Positions 11,303 through 25,060 are shown, counted from the first letter of the stretch. The stretch: DNA of 64,000 nt from Talinum fruticosum (GCA_021018815.1 JAITYX010000052.1:1478501-1542500); one strand, 5' to 3'. A program made the numbers and translations. Notes: generated by a model from the letters alone, not told the origin.

Positions 11303-14300
11303 CATACATACATATATATATAAGCACCTAAATTCGATAAGTTTGTACATCTCCTTATGATCAAACTTTTCCATGTATAAAATAATAAAAATTAAAGAAA
11401 AAGAAATAAATACTGTAAAAAAAACTTTTCATCTATGAACTTTACAATAAAAAGGGAAAAATACTAGAACAAAACTTGGAAAAAGAAACTAAAGGTGGTA
11501 CAATAAGAGAAACGTAGAACTTGAACTCCCATTGATAAGACTTTATTTTCCCTTGATTAAGGCAGAAGAAAATTAACTTCCTTTCTCATAAAAGGAAATT
11601 TATTTTCCCTTGATTGAGGAAAATTAATTTCCCTAGAAAATATTTATCCACCATTTATGGTACCAAACGTTGGAAAATAGAATGATAATTTTTCGAGAAA
11701 ATATTTTCCATTGAAACAAACACACCCTTAGTCTTGATCATTAAGCCAAAACTTCAGTAATATCGATTGTATATATATACTAACTATTTTTCACTTTAGA
11801 GTTAAAAGGGTTTAAATTGTGAGAAACTTATATTATGAATAATCTTATTTTAATATGCATCTTGTGTATGCAGTTTTTCTTTAAAATTTGTTTTTTGTTT
11901 TTAATTTGTTATACTTATACCTCTTGCATTATAAACCAACTATTTTTATATAAGTCCGCAACTTTTTTGATGAGATGAACTCATTAGAAACAATTCATAA
12001 CAATATGCTCATAGTAGAATTGTTCGTCTTTTACTAGTAAATTTATATCTTAAAATATCTATGAGGCATTGTTAGATGAATGCTAAACATTATTTATTAT
12101 CAGAAAAAAATAGAATCTATTAGATGTACAAAAGCAATAGGTGATGATATATGTCTTGTATGAAAACACTTATATGATGCTACATCGTCCAAATTAGTAA
12201 TATATTTTTGAACTTTTTTCGCCTTCATTCTTTTATTCCTTGGTGAAAGTGTATTTACCCTTTGGGATTAAGCCAGAATAAGCAGATTAATTGTGATAAT
12301 TTTGAAGTAAAACATTTTCTATTTCCATGATTGGGAAACAAATAATTGATTTGTTGATTGTAATTACAACAGATAGTGTTGTGGGTGGTAATACCATATC
12401 TACTAAGAAGAGGATTGACAAACGAAGTGATGACAGTGTTCTTGTTCATGTTCCTCTTCCAATACCTGCCCAAGATTTACCACTCCGTCTGCCTCCTCCG
12501 TCGCATGCAGAAGCTCTCCGGCTACGTTTTCGGTACCGTTTGGTGGGCATTTGCCCTCAACATAATCGTCTACTTTGTCGCCTCTCATGTAAGTTGCATT
12601 ACACTGAACTGTACTTGATCTCTCCATCTAATCAGTGTTATTGTCATAGATGCTATTTTAATCTCTCCTGAAGTGTAACAAATGGTAAACACAGGCAGCA
12701 GGAGCATGCTGGTATTTGCTAGGAATCCAAAGGGCAACCAAGTGTCTGAGAGAGCAATGCAATGAAATGCAAGGGTGCAACCCAAAAGTTTTAGCCTCTC
12801 AAGAGCCCATCTATTATGGCACGAGAACGATAATCAAGGATCATGATCGCCTTCTCTGGGCCTCGAGGGGACCAGTGGTCAGGACCAACTGCTTGCAGAG
12901 TTATGACAACTATGAGTATGGTGCTTATAAGTGGGTCATCTACCTTGTTTCCAACAATAGCCGCCTCGAGAAAATACTCATGCCCATCTTCTGGGGCCTT
13001 ATGACCATGAGGTAATCAATCAATCTCCTAGTATAATTGAATGTGTCTTGATCAACAGCAACAACCATAGGTAGAAATAGAATTCAAGTACTTGATGAAA
13101 AAATGGCTTCTAAGATGCAATTTCTCACCAACTTTCTCAAACGCGATCATTCACATATAGATCATGGGACCTACATCTTGCTTTTTACCAGCATTTTTTT
13201 CATATATGTCTCTGAGTACTGAGCAGACTCCACATATATTACAGTTTATATATTACACCTCCAAAATGCAGGAAACCGGAACGTAAATTGGCAGTTTGGT
13301 ACTTTCAGAAGTTACAACGTGCACTCCGTGTACAACATTATCACATGACATATAAATGCGAATTAACTTTGGCTTGCATATCTGGGGTTAGACTTGTTCA
13401 ACATGTCCGATAAATCCCGGATGAGGTCTACACATGTTGATAAAATGTTGAATTAGGTTGATCATGTCAATCTTGAATTGGTTTAGAATTGCATTTAAAT
13501 GTGTGGTCTGTTAAAAGCAGAAGCAATCAACAATTCACTTGAAATTAATTTCGGATTTGTATGGTTTGGATCGGGTATTCAAACTAAAGTTGAGCATTTG
13601 ATACTGACTTTGCATCAATATAAGTTCAGGTTTTCACTTAGATATATAATTGGGTACCGCGGTGAACTTTGCTACGTATACTCGTTACATTTAATCATGT
13701 GCTCATCTTTGTTTATTTGGTTTTTGTGTTTGTACGTACAGTACGTTTGGAAACCTGGAAAGCACAGCAGAATGGCTAGAATCTTTCTTTGTAATCATTG
13801 TCCTAACCAGTGGGCTTCTTCTTGTCACAATGTTGATTGGTAACATCAAGGTAAATTTTCACCCTGTAAAAACTTTACTCCTAACTCAATAGGCTAGGAT
13901 TTCAGCTCGTCGGGATTGAACTATATTTATTCTATAAGTGGTTCTAAATTCAGAGATGAACCTCTTATGTATATTATGGATATAGTCTAATCAGGATGAT
14001 ACTATATGAATGGTTATTTTCATCTCACAACTTTTCTAAAATGCGACAGTAAATCTCACATAAGACAAGTTCTAAACAAAAAATATAGGTATTCTTGCAT
14101 GCGACAACAACAAAGAAGCAAGCGATGCAGCTGAGGATGAGGAACATAGAGTGGTGGATGCGAAAGAGGAAATTGCCTCCTGGTTTGAAGCAAAGGGTCC
14201 GGAACTACGAATGGCAACGCTGGGCTGCTATGCGAGGTGTTGATGAATGTGAGATGATCCGAAACCTTCCTGAAGGTCTAAGGAGGGACATCAAGTACCA

Positions 14301-15253
14301 TTTATGCCTAGACTTGGTCAAGCAGGTAACAGCACATCATAAAACATTATGAACGCATGTTGTGAATTAGTTTTACTCGGTAACATCTTATAATAGTTAC
14401 AGATCTTAGTCCGAATCCTGCCTTATTAATGCACTTTAACCCCCCGAACAAAAAGAATGTTGTTCATGTGCTAAAGGGGAACTTGGCTTTAAGAATAATT
14501 CAAATGCATTAATTTATGCAATTCTGATGAATCTCTGTCTCCTTTCGAAAAATAGGTGCCATTGTTCCAGCATATGGATGATCTAGTTTTAGAAAACATA
14601 TGTGATCGCGTCAAGTCCCTCATATTCACCAAGGGAGAAACAGTAAGTGTTTTGTTCTAATTAACATCAACTCTCAAGACCTATATCACCAACATGATGA
14701 TTCTCATTCTTTGATTTTTGCTACATTTTAACCCCAGATTACTAGAGAGGGTGACCCAGTGCAGAGAATGCTGTTTGTGGTAAGAGGCCATCTTCAAAGC
14801 AGCCAATTTCTGAGAGACGGAGTCAAAAGCTGCTGCATGTTGGGCCCGGGGAACTTCAGCGGGGATGAGCTCTTATCATGGTGTCTAAGAAGACCCTTTA
14901 TTGAGAGATTACCTCCCTCATCATCAACCCTAATCACCCTCGAGACCACAGAGGCATTTGGGCTTGAAGCTGAAGATGTCAAGTATGTAACACAACATTT
15001 TCGTTACACATTTGTGAACGAAAAAGTAAAGAGGAGCGCAAGGTATTATTCCCCTGGCTGGAGGACTTGGGCTGCTGTTGCGATTCAGCTTGCTTGGAGA
15101 AGGTATAAGCATCGCTTGACTCTTACATCTCTGTCATTTATCCGCCCTAGGAGGCCTCTATCTCGGAGTTCTTCGCTTGGGGAGGATAGGCTGAGGCTCT
15201 ATACCGCACTATTGACATCTCCTAAGCCAAATCAGGATGATTTTGACTTCTAA
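8485..15253 (+). CDS. CNGC4: Cyclic nucleotide-gated ion channel, CNGC4 type (seven exons)
   Basis: Plasma-membrane cation channel. The Arabidopsis members CNGC2 and CNGC4 act in calcium signalling, immunity and the hypersensitive response. Exons: 8485-9150, 12373-12588, 12695-13011, 13742-13850, 14089-14325, 14556-14642, 14738-15253. All have GT-AG borders and compatible phases, giving about 715 residues, normal for the family. Visible features in order: an acidic Glu/Asp stretch (about residues 19-50) typical of CNGC4; S1-S4 region from exon 1 (VFLL-like '[20 protein letters not shown]') into exon 2; pore ending '[15 protein letters not shown]' with the GN filter (about 403-404); cyclic-nucleotide-binding domain (about 517-640, '[17 protein letters not shown]'); IQ calmodulin-binding motif '[15 protein letters not shown]' (about 656-670). 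The acidic N-terminus, GNL filter and '[10 protein letters not shown]' tail favour CNGC4 over CNGC2. No frameshift. Intron 1 (3.2 kb) carries a MITE and a tandem duplication. Confidence 0.95.
9432..9637. repeat. 102-bp tandem duplication in CNGC4 intron 1
   Basis: The unit starting gcacacacaaataaatctcc at 9432 is repeated from 9534 with period 102. About 85 bases are identical and the last part is more diverged. High identity suggests a recent duplication. It is intronic, so no protein effect is expected. Confidence 0.9.
10993..11727. mobile_element. PIF/Harbinger-like (Tourist-type) MITE, copy 2, in CNGC4 intron 1
   Basis: A 735-bp element with terminal inverted repeats GGGTGTGTTTGGTT... 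/ ...AAACAAACACACCC, flanked on both sides by TTA (10990-10992, 11728-11730), the target duplication expected of PIF/Harbinger elements. It is the same family as copy 1 at 5759-6392. Most of the length difference is an expanded TA run. It is non-coding; open frames across the TA run encode only Tyr/Ile repeats. Confidence 0.88.
11206..11322. repeat. Long (TA)n microsatellite inside MITE copy 2
   Basis: About 95 bases of pure TA, then ACATACATACATACA and more TA. The sister MITE has only about 18 bases of TA at the same place, so the tract expanded after the copies separated. Confidence 0.95.
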
Positions 15254-16067
15254 TTTGAGCAATACAGTACATATATATGTATATCCTCTTGTCTAAGGGA
15301 TTTGTGTTGGAAAATATTTCAATCAGATAAATATAGGTATCCACCATGTTGATTTACAAGTAGTCTCGTCAAATTGGGATTTTATATTGGATCTTTTTTA
15401 TTGAATAAAGTTAGAATGGGTTGTTTGGAACATCAAGTTGGATCGTGTTATGGTCAAATGATGTTGGGTTCAGATCAAGTCGGTCATTGGTTTGTACAAC
15501 ATACTTGTCATACAGATGAACGTTGGCCAGATAAATAACGGTTTGGTTTGGTTTGGTCTATCCAAAACAGATTCAAGATAAAACACATCGCTCTTGTTTA
15601 CGGTTTACCCCTGGTTGGGTATGACTTGATGTCACTCACATAACATTGGTTCAATTTTCCAGGTCTATTGATAAGCAGGGTATGGGAGGAAGAAGCTTAT
15701 GAAAATTTTGCAGTACAGTAATCTGCAATCTAAGCACGCAAGTGAGCCGTAACTGAGATTAATACCTGCTATGTCAGACACTGTCCAATCTTCTTCCTCG
15801 TGTTCTGAAAACTGTGAAATTTATCAACTTTTTTATGTGACTGTAAGGTGAATCTTCAACAGTTCTGCAATTTTCTGCAATTCATCTGGAAAGGTTGAAG
15901 TACATAGCAGGGGAATTCTATGGGCCTAAAACACATAGTAGACGCACTATAGAATGACTGTTATTGAGACTGAACAAAGCAAAGTCAGGGCCATCACACT
16001 TCAAAACTCGAAACATGCCTACTAGTTGGCCTACAACAACCGGGGAGGGGGAGGGGGGCAAAAAGCT
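15254..16067. other. CNGC4-like 3' flank and intergenic sequence
   Basis: Holds the 3' UTR of the channel gene and, approaching 16067, the 3' UTR of the convergent dynein light chain gene. No further gene recognised. Confidence 0.5.
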
Positions 16068-16573
16068 TCAAGCTTTTACAGCATCCAGAGATGACAATTG
16101 AGTAGTACTCTGAGCGTCAGGCCCTGCCGAACCCCTAAAGAGTAAAAAAGCTAGGCTTCCGATGCAAAAGTAGATGAAGCAGCCATTGCAGTGTGTCACA
16201 AACGATCCGAAATCAGTCCCCACAATGCATTGCCACCCTCCTCCATATGACTTATCAAATTCCTGTGTAAGTACATATGATTAATATGGTATTAACATGT
16301 CTAATGTGAATTGGGAAAAAGGGCTGTGAAGGGGATAAAAATCTAATTTAGATGTGATTTTAACGAACCTAATAACAATTTCCGTAACTTCTGCTGAATA
16401 ATTAGCTGATACTCACTATAATGTGAGCCAATTTACCTTTTAATGAAGCGAGCAATATCTGTGGTCTCGGTGACATCAAAGCAATCAAGGGCTTTGGCTG
16501 CTAGATTGAGGGCATTTTGTTGCATGGTTTGGAGCATATCGGTCTCACCAACAACTGCCTTCCCCTCTAGCAT
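16068..16573 (-). CDS. Dynein light chain, LC8 type (plant)
   Basis: Small LC8-family protein. Higher plants lack dynein motors, so these are thought to act as dimerising hubs for other partners. Two exons on the minus strand: 16573-16437, starting MLEGKAVVGETD and containing 'CFDVTETTDIARFIK'; and 16262-16068, with 'DKSYGGGWQCIVGTDFGSF' and 'GCFIYFCIGSLAFLLFRG' before a TGA. The second exon carries the beta-strand core of the LC8 fold. About 110 residues. The exons are out of frame by one base: exon 1 ends ATT AAA AG before the GT donor, and one extra A in that run (plus-strand T-run 16438-16441) restores the usual phase-0 junction before GluPheAsp. I read it as an intact gene with a one-base sequence error; real loss is possible. 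The first in-frame ATG was chosen because an in-frame stop lies about 60 bases upstream. Confidence 0.85.
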
Positions 16574-17821
16574 GGTAACTGCCTCGATACTGGCCAATCG
16601 AGATTTTTTTGATGTTCTGGCAAACTAGAAAACCTAAGCTTAAGGGACTTTTTGAGTGACTTTGGGAGATGAGGAGACACAGGATTATAAGGTTGGTAAT
16701 GGAGGAAATTGGATGATGCTAAACGGGTTAACCAATGAGTAGGGTCTCAGATCCTTACCTTGTGGCCATTATAATAAGTTGACACTCCAAGAAATTGGGT
16801 TTTGTAGAGACAAAATTTCTTGGCCCCTCCTATGTGAATTCAGTGGATTAGGAGCTTTGCATTTTGCCTCTGTTTTGGTTTAGATTAGGAGCAACAAAAT
16901 GGAGTGGATTTTGTTATGTATGTGAATGAGGATATTCATTAAGATATTACATGGTCCTAGAGAAATTGAAGAGTACTCTATTTTGGACTAGGATTGGTAA
17001 ATTAGAGTTAGAATAATACTTGATTTACCCTAAGGGATTACTATCAGCCTACGTTACTTGGATTTTACTATCATTTTGTATATAAATATCAGGTGTCCGA
17101 TACGAGTATTATGTCTAACTGTCTAATAAAAAATGTAAGTAAGGTATTCATATTTTTATTTTAATATGTGGATACTTAAGGTCAAAAATAAAAAGTTAAA
17201 AACACATCGTCTGGAATAAAATAATCGTAAAATTATTAAAATGTAATTTTTTGGCTAGACAATTACACAGACCAATAAAATATCCTGATGGCTTAAACCC
17301 AAATGGCCAACAAAAAAACTTGTTTGCTCTTTCCAATGCAATGAGCAAGGATACCAGGCCCCGCATACAAAAAAAAATAGGTGGTTCGATCAATCAGATC
17401 ATGCCACGTGTCAATGTTGGCACTCCAACATTTTTGGAACCTTTTGTTGGCTTGGCTTTGCTGGTGGGAGAAAAGATACTTTGATGCTGTGTCCAGAACA
17501 TTGAGTTCCATCTTATGGTTGGGGATTATTCAAATATCCTCAAATTTGCAACTTTTTAGTGGTTCATTGGAAGTTTTGCAGACGATACCAGATTGTCTGG
17601 TTATGCTAGGATGGGATGTATCATGGTCAACCTGACCTAGGGTCATATTACGCCTTTGCTTTTTTATTTTTGTTATACGGAAAAAAAAAAAAAAAAGCTT
17701 AGACTGTAGGATTTTTTTATGAAAGATAACAACTGCAACAGTTCTATTTTCATTATAGAACAACAAGATTATCCGTAATTTTTGTAGCGGAGTTATCTAT
17801 AATTGTTAGAAAATCTTTAAA
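16574..17821. other. Dynein light chain upstream region; no further gene seen
   Basis: A perfect G-box CACGTG lies at about 17404-17409 in 'tgccacgtgtca', roughly 830 bases upstream of the light-chain start. Open frames of 65-84 codons at 17196-17766 overlap each other on both strands and match no family I recognise. Confidence 0.4.
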
Positions 17822-17839
17822 TACTTATTTGTATACATT

Positions 17840-18585
17840 CATAGGCATGAGCGAGTTTATTTTTAGAATGAGTATCGGGGCGGGTAATCCCGATACTAAA
17901 ATTGGTATCGGGGCGGGTAATCCTCGGTCGTCGGGGTTGGGATGGGGGCGGGGTAAGCAATTTGCTCCCGGTCGGGGACGGGGCCGGCAACGGGGAAATT
18001 CCTCCCCATCTCCGATGGCATTACCCAAATGGAAAAATTCTCCGCCTCGTCCCTGCTTTCCTACCCCGAAAATTACATTTATGTCCATTATTTTGAATAT
18101 TAATTGTTGATATTTTCTAGGCTGAAAGGTAATTGCAAGTGAACAAGCCTTAGAATATTTAAGCTCTCCAACTCTCGACTGTCTTCTTAATCTCTCAGTC
18201 TTTCTCCTTACGTTGTTTCTCCTCTCGGGTTTTGCTTTTCCCTCTTTTCTCACTCTCAGCCCTGTCTCTCTCCTCTCTGCTTCTCTCAACTCTCGGTCTC
18301 TCTTCTCTCACTTATCGCTAAGTCTCGCTCTCTTCTCTTCTTTTCTCTTTCTCCTCTAGCTCTAGCTTCTCTACTCGGCACCAAACCAAAGCCCTTCTCT
18401 CTCCTTGCTCCCCACCTCCTCTTTCCTCACTACCTCACATCCTCATAGATCTAGGCATTGAACTTTGGAGAAGTGGAGCCCTAGTGAGGAACAAGTAACC
18501 GGCGAGGGCGAGGAGGAAGGAGGAGCGGGGACGGGGGATGTTTCCCGACCTTGACCGTCCGAGTTGCCAACCCTACTAGTTATGA
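17840..18585. repeat. GC-rich CGGG-motif repeat with a pyrimidine-rich core, possible hAT-like MITE
   Basis: 17870-18070 repeats 'cggggcgggtaat' and 'cggggacgggg' motifs, 18160-18420 is a long CT-rich stretch, and 18500-18560 again has 'gcggggacggggga'. The right end, reversed, begins TAGGGTTGGCAA, reminiscent of hAT termini. I could not find a clean 8-bp target duplication. The Gly/Arg-rich open frames across it (for example 17829-18110) look like by-products of the repeat. Confidence 0.4.
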
Positions 18586-18589
18586 TAAA

Positions 18590-19423
18590 AATTCTTAATA
18601 TATACATAGATATCAAAATCACCCCTTTATATGGCCAATTCAACGTGACAATTCATCTCAAATCACTAACGTAGTAGCAACTCGAGCTAGGTAGTAAATA
18701 GAGAGAAACTCCATATACTTTCCAAATTTAACTTAGACTACTTTCCACATCTTGGTTTATAATTAAGGTAGGTTGATCATCGCTAAGAGTAGCAAACCTA
18801 CTAGCTCGTAAAACAAAAAGGAGAGCGCTCATGTAACCATATTATTAGTTTAATCCATATACTTTTCCCAAAAAAAAAGACTAGCTACTAGACTAGTACT
18901 AACTAGGAAGCACCATCAAGGGGTATCCAATAATACAACACAACTTACTCTTCTAAACTTGCTAATGACACTTAAAATATTGCATACTCTTACTACTATT
19001 TAACCCACATGAAGATATGGGTTGACCCTCAATAATAGTGAGATACAACGCAGAACAGTTGGCACCCAAAAATAACAAAAATTTTAAAAAATCTAAAAAC
19101 AGAGCATTGACAGTTATAGAACAGCCCTTCGCCCAATCAAATCCCTGCTTTCCATAAGAAAGAACGGATTTTCTCTAATTAAAACCAAAAACAAAAACTT
19201 TGAAAAAAAAAACTCATTTGATAATCGCACCTTTTCCGCCTCATACCTCTCTCTCCTCCCCTCCACACAAATTGTGCCCCCAAGAGAAGCCATCAATCAA
19301 CCCAAGACAATCCCAACAATGATGTAACATTCTCTCTCCCTCCTCAGTTCAATCCGTCATAACTCCGACCCCGACGCACCCCACCCCCTTCTATCTTCCC
19401 CCGGCTGGGTTAGTCATTTCGCC
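18590..19423. other. Upstream region of the DUF1223 gene
   Basis: AT-rich sequence passing at about 19235-19400 into a CT-rich leader typical of a plant 5' UTR. No gene recognised. Confidence 0.45.
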
Positions 19424-20347
19424 ATGCCGCGGCTGTTCTCGTGCTTCAGGAAGGGGTACTCCATGAGGGACGGCGGCGGCGGGGGCTGTACGACCCGGCT
19501 GCGACGGTGGACGAGACGACTGAGGAGCAGCGGAACTGGGGGATGTGCGGTGCTCCTCGAGTTCTTCTCGTCGCAGGGGTGTAAGAAGTCCCCTGAGGCA
19601 GAGCATCTCATGTCCAGGTTAGGCCGGGGGACTTCATCCTTGACCGCCCCATCATCGTCCTCGCATTCCACGTCGACTACTGGGACTACGTCGGGTGGAG
19701 GGATCCCTTTGCCTCGAGCCAGTGGACCGTCCGACAAAAGGAGTATGCCGAGGCTTTGAAGCTCGACACCATGTTCACCCCTCAAGTTGTGGTCCAGGGC
19801 CGAGATCAATGTGTTGGCTACGAGGAGGAGAATGTCTTGTCTCATATTGTCTCTGCTCCGAGATTTCCTTCCCCTCTCCTCGAGGTTAGTCTCTCTGTTT
19901 GTAAGAATGCTTGCTGGGGGCGGTAAGATACTCCCTGCATGTGAATCATCTATTTAAATTAAAGCATTGTTGTTTTGTCACAAACAGGCAAACTTCCAAA
20001 GGCCAACACCGGACATTTTACAAGTCTCCCTATTTGGAAGATTGAGGATGAACATAGATAAGGAGGGCGTGAATGTGATGGTGGCATTATACGAAAACGG
20101 ATTAGTGACTGATTGCACCAAGGGAGAGAACCAAGGGACAGTCCTCTCTAACGACTATGTTGTTAGGGGGCTCGAGAAGCTCTGTTCGGTGAGGGATCTC
20201 TCTGTCAAGAAGAATGTCTCGGGGGCTGTCAACTTTCATCTATGGGATGGCTTCAATAGTAGCAAGTGTGGCCTTGCTGTCTTTGTCCAGAATAACTCTC
20301 ACCAAATTTTCGGCTCTCGGAGTTTCGATCTGCCAGGCAATCTATGA
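19424..20347 (+). CDS. DUF1223 family protein (thioredoxin-like fold)
   Basis: Plant member of the DUF1223 family, predicted thioredoxin-like; the biochemical role is unknown. Two exons, 19424-19884 and 19988-20347, about 273 residues, normal for the family. It starts MPRLFSCFRKG, then has 'VLLEFFSSQGCKKSPEAE', where the CxxC seen in bacterial relatives is CxxS. It continues with 'VLAFHVDYWDYVGW', 'DTMFTPQVVVQGRDQCVG', and in exon 2 'LEKLCSVRDLSVKK' and 'LAVFVQNNSHQIFGS'. A one-base shift sits in the G-run at 19626-19630: upstream reads ...SRLGRG and the continuation DFILDRPIIVLAFHVDYW lies one frame away. One extra G joins them and makes exon 1 exactly 154 codons ending in phase 0. There are no other defects, so a sequence error is more likely than a pseudogene. 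Confidence 0.88.
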
Positions 20348-20732
20348 CACTCAATGGAAAATCGAAGTTGTTCTTACCTTGAAAATCACATTTTCTGGCT
20401 ACTACAATGATTTGAGGTTATCCACAATTGCTACCATTTTCGTGGGTTTCAGCTGGCATAGAATTGGTTTCCCCATAATATAGATATCTGACCAATAGTA
20501 CGATCCCAGACATAATGGAGAGCTTGCTTATGAGTTAACAGGCTTAGGCATTGATACGAGACACATACACAGCGTGACACTAACTTGTCAGGATATGATC
20601 TTTGAAAGGAAAGGATAATTCATAATGAGAAATAGAGTACTCAATTTTCATTCTTTGCTTGTGAGTTATTATTGTCCATTTTATACTATCAGTTGTGCAA
20701 AATGCTCTTTTCAAATGTGATTAGTTGCAATT
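20348..20732. other. DUF1223 gene 3' flank
   Basis: Presumed 3' UTR and short intergenic stretch; no gene seen. Confidence 0.4.
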
Positions 20733-20965
20733 CACTACTACATGAACCACTTTTAACTACGGCTAAAAATGACCTTTAACGACGGTTAACCGGCGTTGTG
20801 TATGTGGTCATCGTTATATGTAACATCTTTTAACTACGGTTCAAAAGCCGTAGTTAAATACAACTTATGACGACAGTTCTTATACTAAAACTGTAGTCAT
20901 ACGTCCCGTAGGCATGAGCATATGACCACGGTTCTAGTGTAAGAACCGTCGTGATATGTGTAAAT
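20733..20965. mobile_element. CACTA-like transposon end with subterminal repeats
   Basis: Begins CACTACTACATGAACC and is followed by many short direct and inverted copies of 'actacggct', 'cgacggtt' and 'aaccgtcg'. This is the organisation of the terminal/subterminal region of plant CACTA (En/Spm) elements. A matching opposite end was not identified with confidence, and no transposase was seen. A related end starts at 41718. Confidence 0.6.
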
Positions 20966-22746
<1,781 letters not shown>

Positions 22747-22941
22747 CGAAAATTTAAGTAATTGGATAAATTGGTCAACCCCAACTTCTACTCATCAAAA
22801 TAAATAAATTTGATAACAAATTTATCTTTATAACAAGTATTTGGGGAGATCCTTATATCCAAATACATTTCCAATTTTTTTTACATTTTCATCTATATAT
22901 TTTCACGCTTTTCATCCTTAAACCTTATATATATATATAGG

Positions 22942-23245
22942 GTTTCCTTTTGCTTCCAATTTTGATGTATTATACATTTATTATAAAAGTAGACATGATT
23001 TTTTTGAAATTTACATAATTCATAAGAAAATAATGAAATTATAAATGAAATGTTGAGGCCACCCCTTTAATTTCCTTTAACAACGCAAGATATAACGGGA
23101 ACCAGAATTCTCTTATTGTAATTAATAACGAGGTCGGTTTTATAAGACAAAACATGAAGTGTACATACAACATATAGGTCGATCCACAAATAAGGGTAAA
23201 AAGATTGATAAGTCGAATGAAAATAAAAGTTCATAAATAATAGTC
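22942..23245. repeat. Third, single arm of the foldback family
   Basis: Direct-orientation copy of the left foldback arm, starting gtttccttttgcttccaatt and sharing 'atgttgaggccacccctttaa' with small changes. It lacks the inverted partner, so it is half an element or a decayed copy. It also follows a short TA run. Confidence 0.75.
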
Positions 23246-23407
23246 ATTCATGTTTATTATATATATATATTCTTTCACACACATAACATTTCACTCATCG
23301 ACTCACACAAATACATCCAGCACTTCTTTTTTCTGTTTTTCTTTTCCTCACAGTTTTTCAGATGAAGCAATTCCGAAAAACAAATGTGCAGAAATGAACT
23401 GGATGAT

Positions 23408-23673
23408 CTAAAAACGAGTAGTGGAAGGACCCCAACAGCTGAGTTCCATGACCTTATTGACTGATTCCTGAGTCTTCCTCTGCCTAATTTTCTCTCTCAC
23501 CTCGGCCGAGGCTCTGGTAGACTGAGCAACCACTGATATGAAATTGTTCTTCAGCCGTCGGTGTAGGCATCTCAGGGGTAATCCCACCTTGCAATGCCCT
23601 GATCTTTCAGTGCCTCCACCACATATATGCTTCCTGCCACTACATAATTGTATCCCCTGCTCTTCCCGCTCAT
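23408..23673 (-). CDS. Wound-induced small protein (DUF3774), copy 1, frameshifted
   Basis: Member of the plant wound-induced peptide family (DUF3774), small proteins of 80-95 residues induced by wounding. Minus strand: starts MSGKSRGYNYVVAGS, has 'VVEALKDQGIARWDYP', then one frame over 'LRCLHRRLKNN' and the C-terminal 'KVMELSCWGP'. The break lies in the C-run of the ProLeu codons (plus-strand G-run 23575-23578). Copy 2 has five C at the same codon pair and this copy has four, so one missing C explains it. The tail is diverged: 'VMELSCWGP' instead of 'VMYLSCWGP', extended by STTRF. I see no conserved upstream block here, unlike the other copies. It may be a decaying member or a sequence error. 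Confidence 0.75.
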
Positions 23674-24097
23674 TCTAATTTTTCCACCTTTTTTGGGAAC
23701 AATTTTTTTTTATTGATTCAGTTTGATGGTAGGGTATAGGAGGTATTATTGGTATATATACTAGGTGGGAATTTTTTTAAAGATAATAAAATTAAAATGG
23801 AATATTAAGATGTAGAAACCTTGGGCTTAGGCTTTCAGATTTGAGCCAATGGTCTGAGAGAAGTCCAGTTGATTTGCTTTAACTCACTATACGCATTGTG
23901 TGGGGCCAAAATCTGGGATTGTAATTTGGGTTGGAGATTCTGGATTTTAGTCCTTGATCATTGAACAACCAAATTGAAGGAGACAATGCAAGGAATCAAA
24001 AGTTGAAAGCGAAACAGAAGTCGGCTGTGGGTTAGAGTGATGGACAAATGCTGATGCTGTATATATGCTCCCAGGGTGTGCTGATTATAAATATTTA
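23674..24097. other. Upstream region of wound-peptide copy 1
   Basis: Contains a TATA-like tatatatact (about 23753-23762). No gene or conserved block found. Confidence 0.35.
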
Positions 24098-24532
24098 GGC
24101 TCTATTTATTCTAATAAAATAAGTTGAAAAAAAATTTAAATGGAAAAAAATGATGAGGTTGTGATTGGTTTAAGGAAAACAAGAGGAAAAAAATTATAAT
24201 AATTTTCTAATCTTTTATCCATCCATCACATTGTCATGAAGAGGAGAGAAAATATTCAATAGTATTGATTAATTGAGAGGAGAGAGAAAATTCTTAATGA
24301 TATTACTTAATGAAATTCTCTCTCTTTTCGCATTTCTCTCTTTTGTGAAATTTTTTTCCATTTTCCTCTCAATTTTGGAAGGAAAATATAATTGATCAAA
24401 TTGATAAAATTTTCCATGAGTTTTTCCATCAAACATTTTTCTCTCCTTTTTTCTTCAATTCAAACAAGGGAAAGAAATTCATTTTTCACATTTTTTTCTT
24501 TCCTTCTAATTTTCTTATAATCAAATATAGCC
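24098..24532. mobile_element. PIF/Harbinger-like MITE, second family (435 bp)
   Basis: Terminal inverted repeats GGCTCTATTTATTCTAATAA and, reversed from the right end, GGCTATATTTGATTATAAG. It is flanked by TTA on both sides (24095-24097, 24533-24535). The inside is weakly self-complementary around 'gagaggagagagaaaattc' and 'gaaattctctctctttt'. No coding capacity. Confidence 0.75.
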
Positions 24533-25060
24533 TTAATGAGATATGCGAGATTGAAAATAAATTAGACTTCTCTCTTTGTACAGATATGTTTACAAAGGTA
24601 AAATATTTAAATTTTTCAGACTATATAAAAGTAAGATCTATAGTGACGATAGTAATTATTGAAAATGAGATTAGAATTTCAAACACTCTATTCAATTCTT
24701 ACGAATAAAAATTTTATTAAAAATTAGACATATTGTGGTTACATTTCTTTTAAAAATTATCATATGTAAGAACTTTTCGTACTTAAATTTAAATTTAATT
24801 TAAATTTAAATTTAAATTTATTCCATTTATTTTGATCAGAAAAAGTTACACATGGACAAAATATTGCAAGTTGGCTTGAATAAACTGATGATGATTTTTA
24901 TTTTTGGGCGCTCAATGTTTTATAATAACCCAGAGGCACGTGCAAGAGTCACTGCACGTCCTTGTTCAGAGCACTCGTCCCGGTTTCTTGGTTTTGCTCT
25001 CAAAGTGGCTATTAAATTTAAAATTTAACACGTAATTCATTAATCATTAATCAAACCCAG

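Noticed and set aside
11142..11374. Open frames of Tyr-Ile repeats on the minus strand
   Set aside because: They translate the TA microsatellite within a MITE; no gene.
17829..18289. Gly/Arg-rich and overlapping frames on both strands
   Set aside because: Encoded by the CGGG repeat; no family resemblance.
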